Shown here piece after piece: positions 23,401 through 35,767 of a stretch of DNA of 64,000 bases. The notes beneath the pieces were generated by a model. That model ran no database searches. It saw nothing but the letters and a program-made list of their open reading frames with translations, and had not been told where the DNA came from. The stretch covers positions 209,481,138-209,545,137 of the forward strand of contig JAUPFV010000001.1 in assembly GCA_036936605.1 (NCBI GenBank), given 5' to 3'. Positions within the stretch are counted from its first letter, which is position 1, and the number at the start of each line of letters is the position of its first letter. The stretch comes from Limnanthes douglasii subsp. nivea (taxonomy: Eukaryota; Streptophyta; Magnoliopsida; Brassicales; Limnanthaceae). Both the position numbers and the translations under genes were made by a program.

Positions 23401-26259
23401 CATGTAACTAAACAAGAACATAATTAAAACACCCATCATTTTTTAGTCATATTCCATCTAAAAGAATAAACCTTTAAGATTCTTAAATGTTTAAAGGTAC
23501 CAAAACCTAGTGAGAGTGATAAATAAAAGTTATTCTTTTATAACTTCCCTCCATATACTTTTATTCATGCATATTGAGTGCTTAAACGTGAGGTTGGATG
23601 GTCATTGTGGTCTCATAGTTGTTGCTTGCACAAATCTATTTGATGAAAAATGATGGCCGCATGTGAGACTATCACATATGGAAAAAATCCTATCAAATTT
23701 AGCTTTGTATATCCGTAGATGCTGAACTAGTTGGGTGATGATACCCAAACTCTGTTTCATTATTGTGATCGTATTTAAATGCATCATACATATAATTTCT
23801 CTAATGATCATGAACACCTATCGAGCTCTAAAATGTGTTATATCATCTCTTACGGGAAAGAAATAAATTAGTGTCAATCACGTGAATGGAAAACATTTTA
23901 CTAATATAAGTAAAGTTTTAAATTAGATATAGACTATTTTTTTTAAATCATAATCGTATATTATTTGTTTTTGATAGATTGTCATGGATTTCAAACAAAC
24001 CATTACCGATAATTTATCCTGTACGGCCTAGAATTGTTTCACTAAGACTAAAAGTTGGTTGACTCCATTATTTAAATGATTTTTTTAATTTACTCAAATT
24101 AAACCCGATAAGCCTTCTAAGAAAAACGAGCAATATATTAATGAACATAACTAAGAATTAAAGTCATTAAGTAGTTACTTTTGTTAATTTTCTTATAATC
24201 ATAATCTTTTACTTTCGTTATTGTAATTTTATCTTCAAACTATACATTATGGTATTGTTAATCGTATCATTCATGTGGTATTTATTTTAATAAATTGTAA
24301 AAAAATTAATATGCTTGGATTCATATTATCTAATAATATGGTACAAGTTCTTATGCAAATACAAACGGACCAAAAACAAGTAACTAACATTACACAAAGA
24401 TAAGTGTTAACTTACGCACATTTTTACCGATGGTACTCGACAAGCACCAAATTTATGTGTTTATTTAAAACTATACACATTCACCTCATCAAGCTACTTA
24501 TAGGGATCATATCAGTAAGATGTAATGAGAACATCTGAAATACCATTTGTCTTGCGTTATATAAAAAGTCAAAAACCTAAGAGTTGGAACTGACTTTAGA
24601 TACGTCGACGTATCTGAGAATTCTTTAGAGTCATGCGGGAGATGCAGACGATACGATTTAGACCGTACATGTAGTAAAATTTATGAAATACGACATAAAA
24701 TAATTATTTCGTTTCTTCACTTCTTCAACAAATTTTATTAACCATACATCTTCAATCATAGTCCAGTCTATATTTTATACCTAAAATAATTTTTTTATAA
24801 ATTTCCCAAGTTTGTATGTATATTGATTTCTTTTAAGATAATTATATTGGATGTATGACCAAGCAAAATGTTGCGCATGACATTAGTGTTTTATTCACAT
24901 GCAATAAAATATCGACACATGACATATATATGTCATATTTGTTTTACAAAAACACAACTAAGTCTTAGATGACGTCTGAAAATTAGATGCTAAACACCTA
25001 ATTCTGAGATGTCATCTTATAATTATTAAAACATCTATAAATTAGGAGTAAAATATATTGTAAATTGATGACGGCTAATTTCGAGATATCGTCTCAAAAA
25101 TTAATTGTTATTTAAAATATCATGTAAAAACTATTATAAACCTACAAACATTACCCAAATAAATAAACATTCAACATGTTCTAAAATAATATCGAATAAA
25201 CATTCGGTATTAACCAAAATAAGGTAAACATTATACGTCTTGAAACAACAACATAAAACAATATAATACATAGTTTACTTAAAACAATAACATACATAGT
25301 TTTGTAAAAAACGAATGTTATTTAATTTTATAACTACTACTCACTTTTTTAAAACCGTGTGATGTAATGTGACACAAAATTTCTCATCTATAACTCGTTG
25401 ATTCTATCTTTGTACTCATCCTCAATCCTGAAATAATCAATGATTATATTTTTTTATTAGTCGAATGAATGTGTTCCTCGACGATAGATAAAGGTTTGTC
25501 TCTGTTCATATTATGTACAATGTATCATATTGGTTTGGTAATCTATGTTTTATAATGGACGGTATTGATTATAATGTTGTACATTTTCACACTTTCTCTT
25601 TTTGTTGTTTCTCTAAATATAAATATTCAGACCAATATTTATAAACTAAATCATTTTAATCCACAAACATATTTTTGTTTTCACCTCTTATATCCAACTA
25701 GATATGTATGCTTTAATTTTTATCGCGTCTCCGTTATCAAGTTATGTTACATTTGGTTAAATATATTATCCACTTGTTAATAGACATTTATTAATGCATT
25801 GATTAAAAAACATAACCTTTAAAATTTTAATGTAATAATTAATATCATATTTAAATAAAATTAATGTATTATTATCTTTTATTTAAAATAAAGTAACATA
25901 ATTAATAAAATTTAAAATAAAAGGATAATAGTATCTAAAGAGACAATTTCATTTAGATTAATGTTTTTTAAATGATTATTTAAACGTACCGAATGAGCAT
26001 CCTGTATTTTTTTCAATTAGTCGTAAATAAGAATAGTAAAATTTTAAATATATTAAATCCAAAAGTATTTTATTGAATTAAGAAGTTTAAAAACCAAAAT
26101 TGAGACTCAAACCGCCCTTAAAAAGTATTTTTGTAACATCATCTAGAATATAAATTATTCCAATCGAAGAGTAATCGTAAAATAAAATGATGTAATATTA
26201 ATTCTTAAAGACAGTCGAGAAGAATATAAAAGATAATACAGTGTTTGGATTGGAAGCGG
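20456..26259. other. Long AT-rich stretch without recognised genes
   Basis: About 5.8 kb of AT-rich DNA. Short frames (for example 22540-22830, 23233-23427, 25565-25780) have low-complexity compositions and no recognisable domain, so I treat them as chance. Around 21140-21520, short phrases such as GATTTTGAAATAT and TCATATG recur in a loosely repeating way, suggesting a decayed non-coding transposon. I saw no RNA genes. Confidence 0.45.
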
Positions 26260-26947
26260 CAATAATTATGGTTGCTGGTTATCGCTAAGTTACAAGAATC
26301 TGCCAAAATGTTTGCTACCATTTAGGCGATAAACAACCATGGTGTAAGAAGGATCCGAGTAATAACAAGGAAAAGTACAATGAAGTGGAAATCAGAAGCA
26401 AAACCAATCTGGTCACACACAATCTTTAAGCCACAGAACAAAGCAAAGGTCAACCAAAGAATCCTGAATCAAGTAACAGGGTTATTAACCCAAAGGTCAA
26501 GTCAAATCCATTGTTATTTAATTTAATCAGAATATTGAAGAGAACAACAATTACAAGAAGTTACAAGTAAAATCATCATCATCCAAAGATCCATCAACAA
26601 ACTACAAGTCTCCTGAAACCAAAACACAGGAAACACATATACCAGAAGATATGGAAATTATTTAAGCAATTCAGAATTTGGATCAGGGTTACAAGCACAA
26701 TGACTCCCTTGATTACGATAAGATCTGTTCTAGAAAAGCAACTTCAATCCAAGAAAATATTGAGAGCACTCCTAACGCTCCAATCCAAGGCTCAAGACAC
26801 TTACATGGAATTCTACGAGACCCTAAATTGGAAGCTCAAGTCTGCAAAAAAATGGAAAAAACTAAATAAACTTGTCATGAAGTCCCTGAGGTATTCACGA
26901 GGCAACAAACACCATCATTCCTACTCTGACAATGATAAAGATCATTA
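26260..26947 (+). pseudogene. LINE ORF1-like remnant
   Basis: This stretch lies immediately upstream of the endonuclease start. The frame 26700-26948 (LEKQLQSKKILRALLTLQSK, then SAKKWKKLNKLVMK) is lysine- and glutamine-rich and overlaps the ORF2 start by 17 bases. Its position and basic composition suit the C-terminal end of an L1 ORF1 RNA-binding protein, but I see no zinc knuckle. The identification rests on position. Confidence 0.4.
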
Positions 26948-29900
26948 GCTTGAATGTCAGAGGTATCAACAACAATACAACTGTCAGAAGACTGAAATCT
27001 ATGATTATTAAAAAGAAGTTAAAAATGCTTGCAATACTAGAACCTCTGGTCAAGATTGAGAGATTAGATGAAATTGCCACTAAACTAGGGTTTACAAACT
27101 ACATTGCCAACAATTTAAACAAGATATGGTTTTTATAGAACGAGGACATCAACATTATAACTCTTATTGACCACACTTAGTGCTTACATCTTGATATAAC
27201 CTACCATGGCTTAGAAATCAGTTTTCTTTTAACCATCATTTACGCAAAGTGTTAGAGACTGGATAGAAAAGCCCTTTGATATCAGCTTAAACTCATCTCT
27301 TGTACTAAGAAATATTAGATTACAGTAGGTGATTTAAATGTTATAGTTACACTCAGGATCATATGGGTTTATGGAAAATAAATACTAAATGGAAGATTAG
27401 ATCGCGCTCTTATTAACACTATTTGGTCCAAAAGTTTCAAGGAGACCCAGGTTCTTCACATGGCCAAAATTTGTTCTGACCATGCTCCTCTCCTTATTAG
27501 TTTCTCTCTCATTAGCAACACTCACAAAAATAACTTTAAGTTTATGAATATGTGGACATTTTATGAACACTTTCTTTGATTTGTTGAATAAAATTGGCAT
27601 CAAAAGATGGCAGACAATCCTCTTTAAGTATTCTGGCACAAATTGAGGAGATTAAAGAAGGGTCTCAAGGAGTAGATTCTAAGCATTTCAGCAATATTTT
27701 TTACAAAGTCAAAGATATTAAGGAATATGTTAAAAAAAATTGAAACTCTTCACTATTTTACTAATACTCTTAATATTAAGGTTGCTCTAGAAAAATCTAA
27801 TAGCCTCTACCTTCAAGCATTAAGAATGGAAGAAAACTTCTGGAAGCAGAAATGTTATAGTAATTGGTTGAGACACGGGGACATATATATTAACTCGTAT
27901 CACTCTTATGTTTCAAATAAAAAGAAGAAAGAATGTTATAAAATTATTAAAGATGGCACCAATTGGATCCTTGAACCTGAGGCTATTGGTAAATCTGCGA
28001 AAAGCTACTTTAAAAGCATCGTAACAAGCTATCCTTATGATAATGTTAAAAATAAATCTAAGAAAATGCAAGATAAAATCTTTGACAATGTCTGTAAGCT
28101 AGTCATCACGGAGGATACTGATTCATTACTTAAACCAACTAATGAAGAAGAGATTTTGAGTATTGTTAATGTTATGAACCCTTCAAGTGCAGTTAGGATC
28201 GATGGTTTCAACATACTTTTCTATAAAACTTGCTGATAATCAAGATTGATCTTTGCAAAGCTCTTGACGCATTTCTCCAAGGCTAGAAGATTCCTGATGG
28301 TATTTTTGCCACAGGTTTATGCTTAATTACAAAATTTAGTAATCATACATGTTGCCACATGTCCAAGCTAATCAATTCTAGGCCTTCTAGAATTATGCCT
28401 AACATTATCTCCAATTCTCAAGGAGATTATATAAAATATATGTCTATCCATGAAAACATCTTGATAGCTAAAGAGTTAGTTTATAACTTAAATAGAAAGC
28501 CCAAATCTGGAAACAATATGATTTAATTGGACATGTCTAAGTATTTCGATAGGATGTCTAAGGGTCTTTATAATATTTTCAGTGCTAACAAACAAATACA
28601 GTTTGCTTCTAGAACTAAATACTTAGTCTTATGTCCAACTTTCGCAGATAACACTTTAATTTTCACAAATAGTATGCAATCCACTATTGACATTTTAAGC
28701 AGGTTCCTAGAAAGCTATCAAGATATTTTACGGAAATCTTGCAACTTTAGAACCATCCTGGATAAGGTCAACACAAAAATGTCTTAGTGGGAGAGCAATC
28801 ATCTCTCACATGAGGGAAGGCTAATTCTAATCTCTTCTGTACTTATGTCTCTGCCTAATTACTGAATTTAAAACACTTGCATACCTAACTGCATCATAAA
28901 GAAACTTGAAATATATTTTAATAAATTCTTATGGAGATCCAATAACTTTGAAAAATCCATACATTGGTCTAAATAGACTCACCTGCACAGACCTTTTGAG
29001 GAACTTGGAATGACTATCTTGAAACTTTCTGATATTTAGAACACCTAGTCTCAAAGCTATGGTTTATACTCAAAGAAAAGAAAATCGTTTGGGCTCAAAT
29101 CATGCATAGCATATATAGTAATAACATACACCCTCTAAAAGTCTATTACAATAACTCTGGTTTTTACACATGGTAAAGACTTTCAGGTATCAAGGAAACA
29201 GTTGAGCCCAACATCAGACGGTTGTTAGAGAAATATGGCATGGACTTCTGGCTTGACAATTGGCATGACCATTCACCTATTATTACTCTTAATGGCAATG
29301 CAAATAATAATTGGTTCCAGACTACTAACGTCAAAAACTTCTAGCAGAATGACTCTTGGGACATTAGCACAATGCATGAATTTCTCTCTACTAGTAGAAT
29401 TAATCAAATAAATGAACCATCATCAATATTCATAAGGATATCAGCATGGTATGGAAATCGTCTCATTTTCTAAAGTTCAACACTAAATGTATTTTGAACA
29501 GCATAAGAAACCATCACAATAAGTCCAGCCTATTCCTGAAAATATGGAATTTTATAACTCATGTGAAGTTTTTATTTCTTTTATGGAAGCTTATTAATAA
29601 CTATATCTCAACAGATTCGATATCAGCTGCAACTATGCTTGGCAGATCTAGATGCACTTTGCTGACTTATTCAATGTTAAAATCAAGAGTTACGTGAACA
29701 TTACTCATGTTATTACTCAATGGTTTTGGTTCTCTAACAAAAAGGTTCGTATAACGCATGTTATTCCTTCTGCTATTTGCTGGGTTGTCTGGAAGAATCG
29801 TAATAAATCCAAATTTAAAATGTCTCACTACTCTTGGGATGGATAAAGAAATTATATTAACCAAATAATTGTTAGTTTAGACAGATCTAACACTTTATCT

Positions 29901-30490
29901 TATAAGAACTAGACTAACACTACAAATGAAGGGGTTGTTATAGGCTGGCTATCCACTTTCAATTGAAAAGAAAAGGCAATTTACCTGAAATGGATAGCTC
30001 CTCATACTGATGATTCAAAATGAATACAGATGCAACGTGTCTTAGTAACGGAGAATCCAATAGAGGAATTGTTATCAGAAATAGTCTTGGTCAGCATATT
30101 TTTTGTTTAAGCAACATTTACGGCAAGTTATCTCCTTTAATGGCTGAATCACTAGCCTTATAGATGGTCTTTTAATCCGCAATAAGAACAAATGGGTTAT
30201 GATAGACATAGAAACAGACTCTTTATTGCTAGTTAACCTTTTTGCTAAATGGAGCTCTCCTTGGGACCTTGACCTTTGTCTAACAATCTACAAAAGTCTA
30301 ATAACTTCATCTATGACTATTAAGCACATCTCAAGAGTCCAAAATCAAGTTGCCGACTAGCTAGCTAAGTGGACTCCGAGATGCAAGAAAAAGTGTGACA
30401 TAACTCATTTTCAGGCTCCAAACCAGCTTCAATCCATTATTCTTCTTGAAAGTTTAGGGTTGGGGTATATTCACCCTAACCCTAATGACT
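26932..30490 (+). mobile_element. Decayed L1-type LINE ORF2 (endonuclease, RT, RNase H)
   Basis: ORF2 begins MIKIISLNVRGINNNTT at 26932, the N-terminus of an L1 apurinic-type endonuclease, with SDHAPLLISF near 27475. RT follows with WLRHGDIYINSYHSYVSNKK (about 27860) and NPSSAVRIDGFNILFYKTC (28180-28236). The MSKYFDRMS motif (about 28530) stands for AKAYDRM, and FADNTLIF (28641) for the catalytic FADD/YADD with Asp changed to Asn. A zf-RVT-like region is at about 29540-29700. An RNase H domain is at about 30020-30440 (MNTDATCLSNGESNRG, MAESLAL, ETDSLLLVNLF), typical of plant L1 elements. Many frameshifts and stops; inactive. The poly(A) end and target duplication were not found. Confidence 0.8.
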
Positions 30491-33100
30491 AATGCATTTC
30501 TAATTGATGATTTACGATTGCATAAATTGAGACTTACAGTTTCTTATAGTGCTTTGCTCGCAATATTCTTCTTGTTCTGTAATCATGGAACATGTTATCT
30601 TTCAAGTTGAGGGAACTATAGTTGTTGCTCTACCTCTCTGATGCTTCGATGAAATTAATTGAAGGTCTGTCAATTGAAAATAGTTCTTGTAAGCTAGCGA
30701 AGAAAATATACAAAGTATCACGCTCGTTCGTACCCTGTTATCTGGTTCAAGTGCTTCATCTCTTTCATAATCCTTAAAGAAGTTCGATGTTTAGAAGATC
30801 AAAACTTTGGTTGTCTATTTTGGAAATTGAATCTGGGGAAATTTCATCGATGATCTTTGGGCATAGGAAGAGCCATCTCTCTTCTTGTTTATAAATAAAA
30901 GTGGTGCCAAACTCATGATTTCTAACTTGTTAATATTTTACTTTGAATGTTGTTCTTCCAAATTAAAACAGTATTAAATACGTATTTAATTTATTGACCA
31001 ATCAATTCTCTTGACTTTCTATCTTACAAAAGAAAGAGAAAACAATTAACTTTGTTAAACCAATCAAACTTTCTAGTTTTTGTTTCTTACAAAAAAACTT
31101 CTTTTAATGAAGAATGGATGAAGTAAAAAATTACATTATATTTTTTTCAATGACATTATTATGGTTAAAATATTTTTAAAAATATGTTTTATGGGACCGG
31201 AAACATTTAATCCCTTAAAAGAATGTTTTGAACATTTAATTTATCTTGTTGGTTATTCACTTCAATGGTAGATATTTCTTCCACTAAAAAATATTCGATT
31301 TTAATCTTCTAACTATTCAATTGCGCGATAACATCATCTTCTGTTTTATTGACTATCTATTTTAAATTAAATTGATCTATGATATATTTTATCGAAAATA
31401 AATAATTACTAAAATATTTATTAAAAATAATAATAATGAACAAATATAAAAACTAAATTTATCTAAAATAGATAATAAAAACTAAAACCGAATATTCTGA
31501 CTAATGAACTATTTAACAAAAACTCAAAAGAAGATTGTGTTGTACTATCAAATAGTCTCACAAGCAGAGGGCATTCTAGAAGCAGAAACCTTAGATGCCA
31601 AGTTAAGCACAACCACGAAAATTATGACTTCAATTTCCGAGAGAGACCCAATACTGAAAACCATTCTCTCTTTTCTCATAGATATATATAAAAGGGCTCT
31701 TTATGCATTATAGGAGGCAAAGAATAAATCGGCAAAGAAAAATAGAATATATAATAACACTCAATAATCCAATTTCATATCATTATCATTCCACTCTTAA
31801 ATTGTTTTCTAGTATTAGCGAATTTATAAATCCATAACGGAAGTTTTTAGAAAGCAAAATACCCATACTCACATACATCTTTTGTAGCTGCGTGTGGTAA
31901 GGTTTTGGACTCTTCTTTTGCTTTTTGTTAATATTTAAATTTTGTGAGATTAATTAATAACTTATTCATTGCTTTAGTTAATGGGTATTATAAATTGTAC
32001 TTTTGATGCAAAGTAAATTCCACTTGATTCTTCATGGTTTGTTTTAGTTACTTTACTAAACTAGACATGCAAATTAACTTGTAGTCCGATTCCTATGTTA
32101 ATATATAATTTTTATCATTTAAACTTTTCTAGTGATCTAATACAAGTTCAAGGGTTAGTTTTAAGAACGAACAAAAAAAGTACGAATGGAGAAATAGAAA
32201 ATAAATATAGATAAGATGTTTTGAAAAGGATTGCCCAATTGTTGGAGTAAGCTATATTTGTGATAAAGTTCATCAGTTCTAATCCTTTTATAAACACTAT
32301 TTTTTATAAAAGATTTATCTTGTGTGTATTTATCTAGTAGCGGCTGCAAGTTCCTTTAAAAATGTACATAAAATAATATAAAAATTATGTTTTAATAATA
32401 TTATATATATATATAATATATATTAATAATATGACTCATTATTCAAACTAACTTTTGAAATCTAACGAATTATTAGGATCGATGTGTTATTATTCATTCT
32501 TTTTTATGAATAATTTATTATGTTTAAAGACTAGCTACAAATTAAAAATTGATGAAATAAAATCAAGCATAGAGAACACGTTTGATGTAGTTTGGATGTT
32601 GAAAAAATTCAACATTCATAGATAGTGGACATTTTTTTTATTAAACAAATAAGTTATATAAAGATTCTCATAGACAAATGATTCAATTATTCTTTATTAC
32701 AAAAAAAGATGAAATGCTTCGCGGAGCTTTTTATTTAGTGTTTATCTCATACATCACTTATCTTTCAAAAGACTATGTGGATTATTCAGAAACGTGCCCA
32801 TGTATATATTAGGAACGTGACTAATATTAAAAGCACAATTATTATATTCAATAATTAACGGTTAATAAATAAATGTAAATGTGGAAGTGGATCAGAGATA
32901 TAACTAGAGAGATAACCAAAAGTGTATGAGGATCATATTTTCGAAATAAAAAATATACCAAGTTCATTATTTTTATATAGTTATTCTCTTCCGATTGTCC
33001 ATAATTACTTTTGCAGAATTCTTGAGAAAGATTTTTTCCTTATGAAATTTAACGCGATTTTTGAGAATCTGATTCTTTTTTTAAAAGGTCAAACTTTAAA
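30491..33100. other. AT-rich intergenic DNA
   Basis: No recognised gene. A possible promoter-like section is annotated separately at 31680-31900. A TA-rich run lies at about 32398-32432. The frames at 31504-31713 and 32922-33110 have no recognisable motif. Confidence 0.4.
31683..31696 (+). promoter_or_regulatory. Candidate TATA box
   Basis: GATATATATAAAAGGGC is a good plant TATA-box match. It is followed by about 200 bases of leader-like sequence and a donor-like GTGTGGTAAGG (about 31892). No coding sequence was found downstream, so this may be a relic LTR or gene promoter. Weak evidence. Confidence 0.2.
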
Positions 33101-34660
33101 ATACAAATGATAATGACTGATTCAGGGGTAGAAAGAGATAATTTTGGAGTTTACACTGCTAGGAATGATCTAATGGTTATCCCTTAGAAAGGTAGCAACC
33201 TCGTCAATCAACTAGGACGCCTTAGGGGAAAGAGCATGTGCCTCAAGCAACCGTCACAGTGATAGGTGACCACATAGTTAACGCGGTATCGTGATCCTAA
33301 CGTGGAGGTTTATAATCTCATGGAGGCCTAACTGATGCGGCGGCTCAAACGAATGTTGATACCGTCTAGTTTCAAGCAGAAAACCCTTCCAAACAAGGTA
33401 TGTAACTCACTATGTCTAATTCACAGTTCTTAGAGGTATACATTGAGGATTCAATTTTAATTTGAGTCTAAGGCAAATATGGAGAACTTGACCGAGGTAT
33501 TTCAAATGTTAAAACAATTATGGTTTCTTTTAATATAGTAAATCATGGGACATTAAAGAATTAAGTAAAGCAAGATGCATGGAGAAAGCCGAAGATAAGG
33601 TAGGAGATGTCAATCATGCATACGAAAATAATGGAAAGAAGAAAAAGAAAATAAATAAGAAGACGTCGATTTCTAAAAGTCTAGAAGAAACCTAAAAGAA
33701 GAACGTGGGGAGGAAAGCATAGGATTACCATGAAGAAATACAAAAAATGACAGCATACGTGCTCCAGGAATCTCTATTCGTCAGTAAATCCTAGACGGAA
33801 AACGCTCTCGTAAAACTTGATCTCTACAAAATGGACTTCTATGATGGCTCAAGTGACCCAAAACACTATCTTGAACAATTTAGGAATATGATTATGGGCT
33901 TCTATATCGAGGATGTGCTTCTTTGTAGAGTTTTTTATGAATTTAAAGGGCAACACCCTCATCTGGTTCAATAGTTTACCAAATGGGAGAGTTCATGATT
34001 TTGAGGGCCTATAGAGTGCCTTCAGAAACCGATTTGTTGGCAACAAGGCACACAAAAGTGTAAAGGAATCCATCATGAACTTGTGCCAACAAAGAGGACA
34101 TACTATATAGAGTTACATTCAAATATTTGTCCATGCGATAAACATCTTGTCAAAACGTAAGGAAGACATTACACTCGCGGTTTTTAAAAGAGGATTGGAT
34201 AGAGAAACGGATCTATACATCGATATTTCCAAATTACATGTATACAAACATGGAGGATTTCTTAGCAAGAGTCGAGGATGCTAAAAGAGGAAAATCTTAC
34301 TACACACCACTGATTATATCATATAAGGTAAAGTTTTTAGGCACCAGCAAGAAAAATAGGTGATACAAGTAGATGAGATGTGGTCTCAGGGTTCCAATAA
34401 GGGTAATTTAAAAAAAAAACCAAAGCAGACACGAAGTACCAGCCTCCAAAGAGAATGCTACCTTCTGGCTACGAGAGATCTTATAGGCACTTCTGCTCAT
34501 AGCACAACAAACATTGACACTTAACTGATGGAGGAAGTACTCAAGATAAAGAACGATAACTAAATGAAGCAATAATGGTTATATACTATTTCTGGGGAGA
34601 CATTATGTCAGGAACAAACCGATACTCCTTGAAAAATCATAAAGAGACTTTGAGGTATAT

Positions 34661-34891
34661 TTGGTGGATGAGTCATCATTCCATCATTATAAAAATTTGG
34701 TGACCCACAAAGTCTTTAATGACGATGGCCTACATGGTGTAGTCATCCCTAATGAGAATTCTTTAATAATCAATTTGGATATAAGCGGGGTCATAGTCGC
34801 ATGTGTCTTACTAGATTGTGGTAGCTCGACTAACGTTATATTAAAAGCCAATTATGAGACAATAATTGGAGTATGTCATATAAACCAATAA
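34661..34891 (+). pseudogene. Gypsy retropepsin-like protease fragment
   Basis: A 76-codon open segment (FHHYKNLVTHKVFNDDGLHG, then VVIPNENSLIINLDI, then VACVLLDCGSSTNVIL) corresponds to the aspartic protease region of Tat-like gypsy Gag-Pol, normally ending LLDTGSSADIL. The catalytic Asp is kept but the following Thr is Cys, so activity is doubtful. It is the longest unbroken reading of the surrounding element. Confidence 0.7.
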
Positions 34892-35578
34892 ATAATCACT
34901 TGGTGAGGTACGAGGGAAAATCATTTAGTTGCATTGGTGAGGTAAAACTTGTGGTAACCATGGGGGCATAGAATCACCAAGAAAACTGTGAGAGCAGTTT
35001 TTAGGATAGTCCATGCCCTCAGCTTATACCACACCATAGTAGGGAGGCCTTGGACTCACACACTTTAGGTGACCTCGTCCATATTTTGAAAATTCTTGAA
35101 ATATTTAGTCAGTAGTTTGATCAGAATCATTGGAAAGTAGTCAGAGGATTGCGATAAAGTTTTATACAATCTCGATTGACCGTAAAATGATGACCCGATA
35201 ACAATCAACCAGGCCAAAGGATGGTCGTCTAGAGGGGGTAATGATCAATCGAGTGTTAAGTTTGATGACTCGCCGGAATAAAATCAATGTGACGACCCCC
35301 CATCCGTTATAATAATAGAAACATTAGTAACTGGGCAAAAGGTTGGAATTGGGGATCAACTAGACCCAACTTTGAAGCGTAGGTTGGTGGAAATCTTACA
35401 ACAACATTTAAATGTCTTTGCATGGAGCGTGGTCAACGTATCTGAGGTTAGGTCAAGTATAATCTGCCACAGACTTTCTATTGATAGGAAAGTAATGCCA
35501 GTTTGTAAAAAACGACAAATGTTTCAAGCAAAAACTTAGTGGTCATTGTAAAATAGATGGAGAAGTTGCTTAGACTGA

Positions 35579-35767
35579 GGTGAAGTCGACACACATTTTA
35601 CATTTTCCATACTTCTTCATATAGAAAACGGGGTTTGCCACTGAAGTCAGATATCAAGCCTCTTAAATGTACAGTACATTTAAGAGGCCTGATATCTGAC
35701 TTCGGTGGCCAACCTTGTCTTCTCTATGAAGAAGAATGGACAATGGCAAATGTATGTCGACTTCACC
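35579..35767. repeat. Large palindrome (94-bp arms) in gypsy RT
   Basis: The segments 35579-35672 and 35674-35767 are inverted copies around a single A at 35673. I counted about 12 mismatches in 94 positions, and the 15 bases next to the centre on each side are perfect. The right arm is in the RT sense orientation (VFSMKKNGQWQMYVDFTD), so the left arm is an inverted duplicate of the RT start. Confidence 0.9.

Noticed and set aside
22540..25780. Several 60-96 codon ORFs in the AT-rich middle
   Set aside because: Composition is Ile/Lys/Asn/Phe-rich as expected for AT-rich DNA, with no shared motifs, start context or neighbours to support them.
28641..28652. Active LINE reverse transcriptase
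   Set aside because: The catalytic FADD is FADN, and the ORF has many stops and shifts.
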